Part shown: positions 34,457 to 43,154 of the stretch, one piece after another | Layout: each line of letters opens with the position of its first letter | Position numbering within the stretch: the first letter of the stretch is position 1 | Assembly (NCBI RefSeq): GCF_001185345.1 | Contig: NZ_KQ236743.1 | Location: forward strand, 840,217-904,216 | Reading direction: 5' to 3' | DNA: 64,000 nt | DNA from: Dorea sp. D27 | Lineage (GTDB): Bacteria > Bacillota > Clostridia > Lachnospirales > Lachnospiraceae | Translations under genes and position numbers: made by a program | Notes under the pieces: model-generated | The model's input: only the letters and a program-made list of their open reading frames with translations | The model's database searches: none | What the model was told of the DNA's origin: nothing

Positions 34457-35685
34457 AGCTGCTTAAGGTGGATACTATTGATGAGGCCCGTGGGAAACTT
34501 ACGGACGTGCTTAAGGAAAAAGGAAGGAAATCCGCTGTAAAAGGAATCCTGGATGCGGCAGGATATGTGCTGGCGGAAGACATCCGTGCAGAAGAACCTG
34601 TGCCTGCGTTCCGAAGGTCCACGGTGGACGGTTATGCGGTACGGGCTTTGGATACAGGAGGGGCATCGGAGAATATGCCGGTGTTTTTAAAGATTACCGG
34701 TGAAGTCAAGATGGGACAGCCGGCAGAAATGAAGGTGGCTGCAGGGGAGTGCGTCTATGTCCCCACCGGAGGGATGGTGCCGGACGGCACGGACGCTGTG
34801 GTCATGGTGGAATACTGTGAGCTGTTTTCAAGTGATGAGACTGCAATATATAAGGCCGCAGCCCCCGGCACTAATGTGGTACAGCCGGGAGAAGACATGA
34901 AGGCGGGTGAGCTTATCCTTTCCAGGGGCAGGAAAATAAGACACCAGGAGACAGGAGCGCTGGCGGCTCTTGGTATTACAGAAGTGCCGGTGTATGAGCC
35001 TTTTTGCATCTCGATTATCTCTACAGGGGATGAGCTCGTATCTCCTTCGGATGAACCATATCCGGGGCAGGTAAGAGATATCAACACTTACGGCCTCCAT
35101 GCACAGGCTTTGAAATGGAATTTCCGGGTACGGCATGAGACTGTCTTAAGGGATGACCGGGCACTTCTTATGCATACTGTGAAAGCCTTTATGGCGGACA
35201 GCGATATCGTGGTCGTCTCAGGAGGAAGTTCCCAGGGGAAAAAGGATGTGACGGCCTCTGTCATAGAAGAGCTTGCAAGTGAAGGCGTGTTCACCCATGG
35301 ACTTGCTTTAAAGCCCGGAAAACCGACAATCACCGGCTATGATAAGCCGTCGGAGACGCTGCTTCTCGGCCTCCCGGGCCATCCGGCTGCAGCCATGATA
35401 GTATTTGAAATACTGGCAGGATGGCTGTGGCGGAATCTGACAGGAGAAAAAGAAGCCTTTGGCATCCCGGCAGTGATGTCTACGAATGTGCCGGCGGCAC
35501 CCGGCAGACAGACATGCCAGCTCGTGAAGATCGAGAGGGGGAAGGGCGCAGAGAACCTGGCCGTCCCGGTACTGGGCCGCTCCGGCCTCATCACTACGCT
35601 TACAAAGGCAGACGGGTACGTGCTCACCGGGGAACATGCAGAAGGACTTAAAAGGGGAGAGCACGTAACCGTATATCAGCTTTAA
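34453..35685 (+). CDS. moeA: Molybdopterin molybdenumtransferase MoeA (first copy)
   Basis: A 410-residue enzyme that inserts molybdate or tungstate into adenylated molybdopterin. It shows PAFRRSTVDGYAVRA (about residues 55-69), STGDELV near 192, GGSSQGKKD near 257 and GLPGHPAAAMI near 305, the MoeA hallmarks. It directly follows tupC with a four-base overlap, so metal import and insertion are genetically joined. A second, longer MoeA follows. The pair may divide between metals or between insertion and delivery, but the sequence does not decide. Confidence 0.93.
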   Translation: MKLLKVDTIDEARGKLTDVLKEKGRKSAVKGILDAAGYVLAEDIRAEEPVPAFRRSTVDGYAVRALDTGGASENMPVFLKITGEVKMGQPAEMKVAAGECVYVPTGGMVPDGTDAVVMVEYCELFSSDETAIYKAAAPGTNVVQPGEDMKAGELILSRGRKIRHQETGALAALGITEVPVYEPFCISIISTGDELVSPSDEPYPGQVRDINTYGLHAQALKWNFRVRHETVLRDDRALLMHTVKAFMADSDIVVVSGGSSQGKKDVTASVIEELASEGVFTHGLALKPGKPTITGYDKPSETLLLGLPGHPAAAMIVFEILAGWLWRNLTGEKEAFGIPAVMSTNVPAAPGRQTCQLVKIERGKGAENLAVPVLGRSGLITTLTKADGYVLTGEHAEGLKRGEHVTVYQL

Positions 35686-35709
35686 CTTACAGGAGAAAGG
35701 GGAAGACAT

Positions 35710-37617
35710 ATGGGCAGGAGAAACATATACCTGAATACCGTTCCGATAGATGAGGCGACGGCTGTCTATAAAGAAGCGGTGCTGAAAGTGATGAGCCGGA
35801 AGGCCGAGTGGGTGAGGACCGAGGAAAGCCTTGGGAGGATAACCGCATCGGCGGTGCATGCGAAATACTGCTCCCCTCTCTATAATGCGGCGGCCATGGA
35901 TGGGATTGCAGTCATTTCTGCACATACGGCAATGGCTTCGGAAGCAAGCCCCCAGGTGTTAAGACAGGGGGAGGATTACCTCGTCGTAGATACTGGGGAT
36001 CCGGTACGTATGCCCTATGATGCTGTAATCATGGCAGAAGATGTGCTGGAAGCAGAAGAGGACAGTGTGAAAATCATAAGCCCGGCCCCGGCCTGGCAGC
36101 ATGTGCGTCCTGTGGGGGAGGATATCGTGGCAGGAGAGATGCTTCTGGCAGGAAATGCAAAGATACGCCCCATTGATATCGGTGTTCTCTTAAGCGGCGG
36201 GATTGTCAAGATAGAAGTCGTGAAGAAACCGGAAATAGGCATAATCCCTACAGGTACAGAAATCATTGAGGCGGACGAGGAGCCGGGGGAAGGGGATATC
36301 ATCGAATCCAATTCCCGGATGTTCGCCGCCATGACTGAAAGCGGCGGTGGCGTCCCGAGACGCTATGCGACAGTGCCCGATGATTATGAAAAGATAAAAG
36401 AGGCTGTCCTGACTGCTGTAAGGGAAAACGACATCGTCATTGTCAACGCTGGTTCCAGTGCGGGTACAGAAGATTATACGGTGCATATCTTAAGAGAATT
36501 GGGGGAGGTCCTTGTCCACGGGGTGGCCATCAAGCCCGGAAAACCAGTGATTCTATCTGTTGTAGAAGGGAAGCCTGTTATCGGGCTGCCGGGATATCCT
36601 GTATCTGCATATATTGATTTTGAAAATTTTGTCCGACCGGTTATGGATTTATATTCCGGGGAAATGAAGTCCCGTAGGAATGAGATGGAAGCTGTTTTGT
36701 CGAAACGGCTCGTCTCCTCGCTGAAACATAAGGAGTATGTGCGTGTGAAGGTGGGAAAAGTTGACGGACGCTTTGTGGCATCCCCACTTGCCAGGGGGGC
36801 AGGGGCAGCCATGAGTCTTGTCCGCGCCGACGGGTTCTGTATCATAGATAAGAACAGCGAAGGTTACGAGGCCGGTGAGACGGTGAGGGTGGAACTATTC
36901 AGGGATATGGAGGAGATCAGCCATACGGTGGTGGCGGTCGGAAGCCATGACTTGATTCTGGATATTCTGGCAGATAGGATGCCCCTCGCCCATCCGGGGA
37001 TGTATCTTTCCAGCACCCACGTGGGCAGCATGGCAGGGCTGATGGCTTTAAAGCGCAGGGAAACGCATCTGGCGCCCACACATCTTCTGGACGAGGAGAC
37101 AGGCGTCTATAATATCTCTTATCTGAAACGGCTGTTTACAGACAGAAAGCTGGTATTAGTCAAAGGAGTGAAGCGGATCCAGGGCATCATCGTAAAAAAG
37201 GGAAATCCGCTGGGAATAAAAGGAATCAGCGACCTTACACGGGTGAACTATGTAAACCGGCAGAGGGGAGCGGGAACGAGGGTATTTCTCGACTATAAAT
37301 TGAAAGAAGCAGGGATTGATTCGGCGGAAATCGACGGATATGATAAAGAGGCATCCACGCATATGGCAGTGGCGGCTCTTGTGAGGAATGGAGATGCAGA
37401 TGCAGGTATGGGAATCTATTCCGCGGCAAGGGCGATGGATCTTGATTTCCTTCCGGTGGGTGAGGAAGAATATGATTTTGCCATTGAAAAGAAGAATCTG
37501 GATCTTCCGGAAGTACAGGCTTTTATTGAAGTGCTGAAAAGCAGCTGGTTTAAGGAAAAAGCAGAGGCTGCCGGCGGATATGGACTTAGCAGGGCCGGGG
37601 AAATCGTGGAAGTGTAG
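35710..37617 (+). CDS. MoeA fused to a C-terminal periplasmic-binding-protein-like domain
   Basis: A 635-residue protein. Residues 1-400 are MoeA-like (AAAMDGIAVIS near residue 57, IIPTGTEII near 179, NAGSSAGTED near 246, GLPGYPVSAYI near 294). Residues 410-635 form a PBP/LysR-substrate-type domain (SHDLILDILADRM, STHVGSMAGLMAL, NYVNRQRGAGTRVFLD). This fusion is known in clostridia and archaea; the second domain is thought to bind the oxyanion or sense the cofactor. It follows the first moeA by 24 bases and ends the tungsten island, with a terminator 30 bases on. Confidence 0.9.
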   Translation: MGRRNIYLNTVPIDEATAVYKEAVLKVMSRKAEWVRTEESLGRITASAVHAKYCSPLYNAAAMDGIAVISAHTAMASEASPQVLRQGEDYLVVDTGDPVRMPYDAVIMAEDVLEAEEDSVKIISPAPAWQHVRPVGEDIVAGEMLLAGNAKIRPIDIGVLLSGGIVKIEVVKKPEIGIIPTGTEIIEADEEPGEGDIIESNSRMFAAMTESGGGVPRRYATVPDDYEKIKEAVLTAVRENDIVIVNAGSSAGTEDYTVHILRELGEVLVHGVAIKPGKPVILSVVEGKPVIGLPGYPVSAYIDFENFVRPVMDLYSGEMKSRRNEMEAVLSKRLVSSLKHKEYVRVKVGKVDGRFVASPLARGAGAAMSLVRADGFCIIDKNSEGYEAGETVRVELFRDMEEISHTVVAVGSHDLILDILADRMPLAHPGMYLSSTHVGSMAGLMALKRRETHLAPTHLLDEETGVYNISYLKRLFTDRKLVLVKGVKRIQGIIVKKGNPLGIKGISDLTRVNYVNRQRGAGTRVFLDYKLKEAGIDSAEIDGYDKEASTHMAVAALVRNGDADAGMGIYSAARAMDLDFLPVGEEEYDFAIEKKNLDLPEVQAFIEVLKSSWFKEKAEAAGGYGLSRAGEIVEV

Positions 37618-37646
37618 ACAGGACGTTAATAAAGAAGGCTATGTAG

Positions 37647-37674
37647 ACAGCTGTGGGTAAACCGCAGCTGTTTT
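37647..37674 (+). terminator. Terminator after the moeA pair
   Basis: ACAGCTG and GG pair with CC and CAGCTGT around GTAAA, followed by TTTT. It closes the tungsten/cofactor island. Confidence 0.8.
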
Positions 37675-37736
37675 GTGCGTTTGATGGGCCAGGCCCGGCA
37701 CATATATAATCATCTGTTCTCTGTGGAGCAACAAAG

Positions 37737-37859
37737 TCATACCCGTTTTAGATAAATCTTTTCCAGAAAGTTTATGAGCGAATACAACCCCATTGCCATG
37801 ATGCAGAGAAGCACGATGGACATCAGGAGCCAGTCGAGTTTAAAGACCTGGGAGGGGAT
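37737..37859 (-). pseudogene. C-terminal remnant of an ABC transporter permease
   Basis: A 40-codon frame with no start reads SQVFKLDWLLMSIVLLC, then a hydrophobic tail and LEKIYLKRV before a stop. This is the usual last transmembrane segment of SsuC/TauC/ThiX-type permeases. An in-frame TAA lies just upstream (37860-37862), so the rest is gone. It covers just the part that the intact-looking permease gene at 52332 lacks. The remaining bases between 37675 and 37907 show nothing else recognisable. Confidence 0.65.
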
Positions 37860-37907
37860 TTAGACAGTATGAATACCATGACGAGCCGGGCTCTAGCTAT
37901 TACTGCG

Positions 37908-37936
37908 TTGTACCGTGTCTGAATCTATGGTAAAAT
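37908..37936 (+). promoter_or_regulatory. Promoter of the DUF4003 gene
   Basis: TTGTAC (37908-37913), 17 bases, then TAAAAT (37931-37936), 75 bases before the gene's original start codon. Confidence 0.6.
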
Positions 37937-38011
37937 CATATATATGAAGTCCCGGCCTGGACTTTGAATCAGCATGGCGGTAAAAAAATAAATGTCAGAG
38001 AGGTAGAACAT

Positions 38012-39007
38012 ATGAGACAAGACTTGACTTTGTTATGTGAAAAATTCATTGACAACAGGGATAGGATAAAAGCCGGATTTGCGTGGGACAGCGCTTATAT
38101 ATATCCGGTCTGCGCAGCCATCTTCACAGATAAAGGCTAGCTGGCGGATGTGGGGCAGATGAGACGCTGCAAAGATATTTTAAATGAACAGACCGGTGTA
38201 TTTTCTAATTTCAGAGGGACTGTCAAGCTTCCCATGATATCTATGCTGGCTGTAGACGGAAATCCGGAAGGAAAGCTTCAGAAAACGCTTCAAGTCTATC
38301 ATTCTCTGAAAGGCTTCTTCTTTTCCTCATCGTATCTGCCACTGGCATCTATGATTATTGCCGATATAACGTCGCCTGGCTTATATGATGAAATTGCCGC
38401 CCGTACAAGGCATATTTATGATCTTATGAAAGCGGAGCACCCATTTCTGACGTCGGGGGAAGACAGCGTGTTTGCCTCACTTTTAGCACTGTCTGAGCTT
38501 ACAGACGAACAGATAGCAAAAGAGACAGAACTGTGTTATAAGATACTGAAAACGGAATTCTATTCAGGAAATGCCGTCCAGTCTCTCAGCCATGTGCTGG
38601 CGCTTGGAGAAGGCAGTGCCCAGGAGAAATGTAAAAGAACGATAGAATTATACAAAAGCCTGAAAGGGAAAGGGTATAAATATGGCACGAGCTATGAATT
38701 GTCTAGCTTAGGAGTGCTGGCATTACTGCCGATGGAGCAGGATGCTCTCGTAGAGGAGCTGGTTGAAGTGGATGGTTTCCTGTCCGGGCAGAAGGGCTTC
38801 GGAGTATGGGGAATCGGAAAAAAACAACGGCTTATGTATGCGGGAATGCTGCTGGCCAGCAGCTACATAGGCCAGGAGTCCAGTCCGGTGATGACGACGG
38901 CGGCAATCAGCAGCACAATCTCATTGATGGCGGCACAGCAGGCGGCAATGTGTGCTGCTGTTGCGGCTTCCGCTGCAGCGGCATCCAGTTCAGGTTCCGG
39001 AGATTAG
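38012..39007 (+). pseudogene. DUF4003 family protein interrupted by an in-frame TAG
   Basis: From ATG 38012 one frame encodes a 331-residue DUF4003-like protein except for a single TAG at 38138-38140 (codon 43, between ...TDKG and LADVGQ). The continuing frame carries family-typical stretches: EQTGVFSNFRGTVKLPM, SYLPLASMII, TSGEDSVFASLLALS and SLSHVLALGEGSAQEKCK. The tail is Ala/Ser-rich. The upstream ATG has AGAGAGGT before it and a good promoter; the GTG at 38150 after the stop has no ribosome site. A point nonsense mutation is the simplest reading. The family's function is unknown. Confidence 0.75.
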
Positions 39008-39087
39008 CCATTACAGGAAGTGAAATAGAATAAATAGAATCTTCACATTCATATATTGAAAAGACCATAACTGATGTGGGTGACAAT

Positions 39088-39243
39088 ATGCCAGAAAAGT
39101 CTACTGCAGGAAAGAATGCGATACGGATAAAAGAAGAAAGCATCCTATTCAAAATACTGCGCCTGTTAGCCGAGGAACACTTGATCAGCCTTGAGGAAGA
39201 GCTGAAAGGAAAAGAACTGCTTCAAAAGGAAGCTGAAGTATGA
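39088..39243 (+). CDS. Small protein overlapping the serine recombinase start
   Basis: A 51-residue, charged, helix-forming protein (ILRLLAEEHLISLEEELKGK in its middle, a SHOCT-like pattern). Its TGA overlaps the ATG of the recombinase (ATGA), so the two are translationally coupled. The ribosome site (GGGTGAC) is weak. It could be a co-factor or regulator of the recombinase. No firm family assignment. Confidence 0.55.
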   Translation: MPEKSTAGKNAIRIKEESILFKILRLLAEEHLISLEEELKGKELLQKEAEV

Positions 39244-41036
39244 TCAGGACTGTGATATACTGCCGCTGCAGCACAGAAGAAGAGAGCCAGAAGGAGGCAT
39301 TGAAACAACAGGTAATCGAGGCGAAAGACAGTGTGAAGGAAAATGGCTGGATGCTCGTTGACGAGTATATTGAATCAAAGAGCGGAACTACGGCAGAAAA
39401 GAGAAAGGAGTACAAGCGCCTTTTTGATGATCTGCAGTCGGATAAGTTTGATGTGGTCCTGATCAAGAGCCAGGACCGGCTGATGCGCAACACGAAGGAC
39501 TGGTATCTGTTTGTCGACCGTCTCGTGACGAATGGAAAAAGGCTGTACATGTATATGGAACGAAAGTTCTATACAACGGATGATGCTTTGATAACGGGGA
39601 TCAAAGCGATTCTTGCTGAAGAATACAGCAAAGACCTGTCGAAGAAGATCAATAATGCACACAGAAGCAGGCAAAGGCGCGGAGAGTCTTTTATTCTTCC
39701 GTCCGGAACTTACGGTTATGAGAAGCTGCCGGATAAATCAATTGCAATTGTAGAGGAGGAAGCAAAAGTGATACGCCTGATGTTTCATCTATGCCAGTCG
39801 ATGGGATGCGGGAGAATCGCATCGGTTTTGGCAAGCGAAGGGTACCGGGACAGAAAAGGACGCCTTTTCCATGAGGAGGCTGTCAGAAGAATTATCAGGA
39901 ATCCAATCCGATGTGGAACGGTTGTACAAAATAAACGTCATTTTGATTTCCAATTGAAGCAGGAACTGAAGGTGCCGGAGGAGGAATGGATTGTCCATAA
40001 AGGAGCGGTTCCCGCCATTGTCAGTGAAGATACGTGGCAGAAAGCGAATAAGGCAATGGATGAAAGGGCCGGCACATATCGTACGAAGAACAGTCGCACT
40101 AAAATGGCCGCAGGAAAGTATGAGCTATCCGGAAAAATACATTGCGGCCTGTGTGGCGGCAATTATTATCGAACGTACAGAAGCCGTTTTAAGGATCATG
40201 CCCAGATAATTGAATGGAAATGCCGGAACTATTTACGCTACGGAAGGAATGACAGCATGAAAGCCCGGCCCCAAATGCGTAAAGCACCTAAGATAGATGG
40301 CAAAGGCTGTGACAATATACATCTGGAAGAACAGAAGCTGTTCGTCCTTTTGGAAGGAGCGTGCGATACTTATTATCAAAATTATGGGATAGATTGTATG
40401 CAGCTTCAAGATAAGGCAGTATCAGTTTTAAAAGAAGTTCTCGTTAAAAAGGAGCCGCCGGAGAAAATCAGAGCACTGAAAACAAAAATACAGAGGCAGG
40501 CGGATTTGAGGCAAAAGCTCTTAGATAAGCTGCTGGATGGAATTATATCTGATGAAGATTATAAGAGCAAGAAGGCTGAATTTGATGAAATATTGCAAAA
40601 TCTGAAGGCTGAATTAGAAATCTGCCAGCAAACAGAGCACAATCATAACGAGGCAGAACAGAGAATGCATAAAATAGCGAAGCGGCTTGCTGATGATATC
40701 ATTCGTAAGGCGGTTCTGTCGGAAATGCTTGGCAATATTGAAAGCATGGAAGTATTTGAGGATCATTTGATGTTACGATTCTATATGGGGCCGACATTGG
40801 AAATACCGCTGGATAATGAGTTTGCATATGCATCCAGGAAGGAAGCCGAGCGGGAAAGAATTATAGCATATATGAGGGAAAATCCCAGTATAACGGCAAA
40901 GGAAATAGCAGAAATCGAACATATCAGCCTTACTGCAGCCAATTACCGAATCAGAAAATTACGACAGCAGGGCAGGATATATTTCAATGGAAGCGGAGGA
41001 CATGGGAAATGGACGGTAAGTAATGTAACTAAGTAG
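39240..41036 (+). CDS. Large serine recombinase (site-specific integrase/resolvase family)
   Basis: A 598-residue large serine recombinase. The N-terminal resolvase domain (about residues 1-145) has catalytic Ser11 (YCRCSTEEES) and the SQDRLMRN arginine motif near 77. The Recombinase domain spans about 160-260. A zinc-ribbon follows (CGLCGG near 302 and a later Cys pair), then a coiled coil of about 400-480. Unusually visible is a C-terminal winged-helix segment (NPSITAKEIAEIEHISL). Such enzymes integrate phages and mobile elements. No other mobile-element genes surround it, so it may be the last trace of one. Base use is more A+T rich than the neighbouring operons. Confidence 0.9.
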   Translation: MIRTVIYCRCSTEEESQKEALKQQVIEAKDSVKENGWMLVDEYIESKSGTTAEKRKEYKRLFDDLQSDKFDVVLIKSQDRLMRNTKDWYLFVDRLVTNGKRLYMYMERKFYTTDDALITGIKAILAEEYSKDLSKKINNAHRSRQRRGESFILPSGTYGYEKLPDKSIAIVEEEAKVIRLMFHLCQSMGCGRIASVLASEGYRDRKGRLFHEEAVRRIIRNPIRCGTVVQNKRHFDFQLKQELKVPEEEWIVHKGAVPAIVSEDTWQKANKAMDERAGTYRTKNSRTKMAAGKYELSGKIHCGLCGGNYYRTYRSRFKDHAQIIEWKCRNYLRYGRNDSMKARPQMRKAPKIDGKGCDNIHLEEQKLFVLLEGACDTYYQNYGIDCMQLQDKAVSVLKEVLVKKEPPEKIRALKTKIQRQADLRQKLLDKLLDGIISDEDYKSKKAEFDEILQNLKAELEICQQTEHNHNEAEQRMHKIAKRLADDIIRKAVLSEMLGNIESMEVFEDHLMLRFYMGPTLEIPLDNEFAYASRKEAERERIIAYMRENPSITAKEIAEIEHISLTAANYRIRKLRQQGRIYFNGSGGHGKWTVSNVTK

Positions 41037-41066
41037 CTGAAGCAAGTAGCTGCAATGAAATATGGA

Positions 41067-41104
41067 GCGCCGGCGGACTTGGGAGATAGGAGGTCCGCCG
41101 GCGC
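41067..41104. terminator. Strong hairpin after the recombinase
   Basis: GCGCCGGCGGAC pairs perfectly with GTCCGCCGGCGC around a 14-base loop. It sits between the recombinase stop (41036) and the stop of the convergent small membrane gene (41115) and could serve both. Confidence 0.75.
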
Positions 41105-41114
41105 TTGTTTGGGG

Positions 41115-41414
41115 CTATCTATTCGAGTATCTGTATGTTGTCCAGAAGGATATCATTATGCTTATGACTGCACATGTAATCACAGCAGCCATGATGTTAA
41201 GTGCATACTGAGAATATCTGTCTGCACACCAGATCAGGACCGCGCAGATGCCCCACAAAATATGCACGGTACCTGTGCCATGGCACCATCCTTTTAATTG
41301 CTCCTCGTTATCCTGCAGTCTGAGCATAACATTCCTGGGCACCATCCGTCCCACGAACATGAATAATCCCTTAAAAACAAAGCATACACCGAATGCACAC
41401 AGCAGAGCAGCCAT
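41115..41414 (-). CDS. Small three-helix membrane protein of unknown function
   Basis: A 99-residue protein with hydrophobic segments at about residues 2-22, 46-64 and 70-92. I do not recognise the family. The ATG at 41414 has GGAGGACG upstream at a good distance, which supports a real gene. It ends the long leftward PTS-linked gene run after the alcohol dehydrogenase, 28 bases downstream, and may be co-transcribed with it. Confidence 0.6.
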   Translation of the reverse strand: MAALLCAFGVCFVFKGLFMFVGRMVPRNVMLRLQDNEEQLKGWCHGTGTVHILWGICAVLIWCADRYSQYALNIMAAVITCAVISIMISFWTTYRYSNR

Positions 41415-41442
41415 CGTATCGTCCTCCGTTCATTGTCTGGTT

Positions 41443-42468
41443 CTATACATCAAATAAGATTTTATTCTTGATGCACGTTCCTTTTGCATGTTCCAGTATC
41501 GCAGTTTCAATCTCATCCAAAGCGTAGCTCCCAGAGATGAAATCCTCCGCTTTGACGGCGCTGCTTTTCAGCAGCTCGAATGCCGCCATCGTATACCGCG
41601 GGGCAGTGTGATACAGCCCCATTATCGTCAATTGAGAGTAATGGACAAGATTGGCGTCGGCAATCAACTGCGTGCCGGCTTTCGTCCCGCCAAATAAGAG
41701 TACAGTCCCGCCTTTGCGGGCCATAAGTATATTCTGTTCCCACACCTCCGGATAGCCGGTCGCCTCGATGGCAATATCACAGCCTCGTCCCCCGGGCGTC
41801 AATGACTTGACTTTTGCAGCCGCCTCCCCGTTCGAAGCGTTAACCGTTGCAAAGGCCCCCAGTTTTTTGGCCGACTTAAGACGCGTCTCCGACAGGTCCG
41901 TTGCAATGACCTGCGCTCCTTTTTTTACCAGCAAGGCTATATACATCAATCCGATAGGGCCGGCGCCGTTCACGACAACCGTATCTCCCAATTGCACGCC
42001 TACGCGTTCTGCCCCGAACACGACACAGGATAAAGGTTCCATCAGGGCCGCCGTTTCATGAGACATCGTATCCGGCAGGATAAATGAGTTCTGGTCGACA
42101 ATTCTTTTCGGAATGAGCTGATACTGTGAGAAGGCGCCCATATTGTATAACATGTCGTCACACATGGAGTGGATTCCCTTCTTACAATAAAAGCATGTCT
42201 GGCAAGGGGCTGAATTATGACATACGATGCGGTCGCCCACGGATATGCCGGCCACTCCTTCCCCTACGGCGTACACGACCCCGGAGGCTTCATGACCAAA
42301 CCCATAGGGCGGGATATCTCCCGGATATCCCCGCATATATGTCTTGACATCTGTGCCACACGTAAGAGCCACCTTGTTCCGGACGACGATTTCTCCATAG
42401 CCCGGCTTTGGAACCGGGCATTCTTCGATACGGATATCTTTCGGATCATAGAACATTACTTTTTTCAT
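41443..42468 (-). CDS. Zinc-dependent medium-chain alcohol (polyol) dehydrogenase
   Basis: A 341-residue MDR-family dehydrogenase of the sorbitol/threonine dehydrogenase branch. Catalytic zinc ligands are in CGTD (residue 37) and GFGHE (about 57-61). Structural zinc ligands are the four Cys of CQTCFYCKKGIHSMC (about 89-103). NAD binding is shown by VVVNGAGPIGLM near 165. It is part of the leftward PTS operon, between the aldolase and the small membrane gene. It probably oxidises a polyol or polyol phosphate imported by the PTS, or reduces the aldolase product. Confidence 0.9.
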   Translation of the reverse strand: MKKVMFYDPKDIRIEECPVPKPGYGEIVVRNKVALTCGTDVKTYMRGYPGDIPPYGFGHEASGVVYAVGEGVAGISVGDRIVCHNSAPCQTCFYCKKGIHSMCDDMLYNMGAFSQYQLIPKRIVDQNSFILPDTMSHETAALMEPLSCVVFGAERVGVQLGDTVVVNGAGPIGLMYIALLVKKGAQVIATDLSETRLKSAKKLGAFATVNASNGEAAAKVKSLTPGGRGCDIAIEATGYPEVWEQNILMARKGGTVLLFGGTKAGTQLIADANLVHYSQLTIMGLYHTAPRYTMAAFELLKSSAVKAEDFISGSYALDEIETAILEHAKGTCIKNKILFDV

Positions 42469-43124
42469 TAGGAGTCTACCTCCGGCTGCACACCATATGT
42501 CTCAAATTTTTTCAGTACCGTATCCATCTGGCTGTCGCTGAGCAATACCGGATTACCGGCCGCCTTACATTTATAATAGATTTCAGCGCAGAATTCAATT
42601 TCTTCGGCATTATCAAAAGCGGCTGCAAGGTCTCCTCCGCCTGCCAGGAGGCCGTGATTTCCAAGCAGTACGGCATATCTGTCTTTCATGCCTTCCAGAG
42701 CGCTTGCCGCTAATTCTGGAGAACCAAAGGTTTCGTACTTTGTGCATCGCACATTTTTCCCGGCAGAACCAATGAGATAAGTACACGGTTCAATATCCCA
42801 GTTCAGGCATGCGAGAACGCTGGCGTAGGGACTATGGGCATGTACTACGGAGCAGATGTCATTTCTTTCCCGGTAGAAGATGCTGTGCATTTCATATTCG
42901 CTGGAAGGTTTTCTCTTTCCGTCTATGATATTCCCATCTAAATCCATGACTACGATATCTTGAGGCTCCAGTTTAAAATAATCCATGCCGCTTGGGCTGA
43001 CCGCCATGAAGTTAAGCGTTTTGTCGTATACGCTGATGTTCCCCCCGGTTCCCTTGGTCAGCCGGTGTGTGATTAACATTTTCAGATACGCTACAATCTC
43101 GGTTCTCTCTTGTTCCATTAACAT
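42468..43124 (-). CDS. Class II aldolase/adducin family protein (L-fuculose-phosphate aldolase-like)
   Basis: A 218-residue zinc aldolase. Metal ligands are the His pair of VVHAHSPYASVLA (about residues 91-103) and the His of LLGNHGLLAGG near 153, with the catalytic Glu in SSEYEMH near 73. Fuculose- and rhamnulose-phosphate aldolases of this type split ketose-1-phosphates into dihydroxyacetone phosphate and an aldehyde. The gene abuts the dehydrogenase (one-base overlap at 42468) and has AAGGAGG 8 bases before its ATG. It likely cleaves the phosphorylated product of the PTS. Confidence 0.88.
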   Translation of the reverse strand: MLMEQERTEIVAYLKMLITHRLTKGTGGNISVYDKTLNFMAVSPSGMDYFKLEPQDIVVMDLDGNIIDGKRKPSSEYEMHSIFYRERNDICSVVHAHSPYASVLACLNWDIEPCTYLIGSAGKNVRCTKYETFGSPELAASALEGMKDRYAVLLGNHGLLAGGGDLAAAFDNAEEIEFCAEIYYKCKAAGNPVLLSDSQMDTVLKKFETYGVQPEVDS

Positions 43125-43154
43125 AGCTGCTGCCTCCTTGTCATTGATAAAAAG

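Noticed and set aside
38138-38140. TAG read as pyrrolysine
   Set aside because: DUF4003 is not a methylamine methyltransferase and no pyl genes are in the window; a nonsense mutation is simpler.
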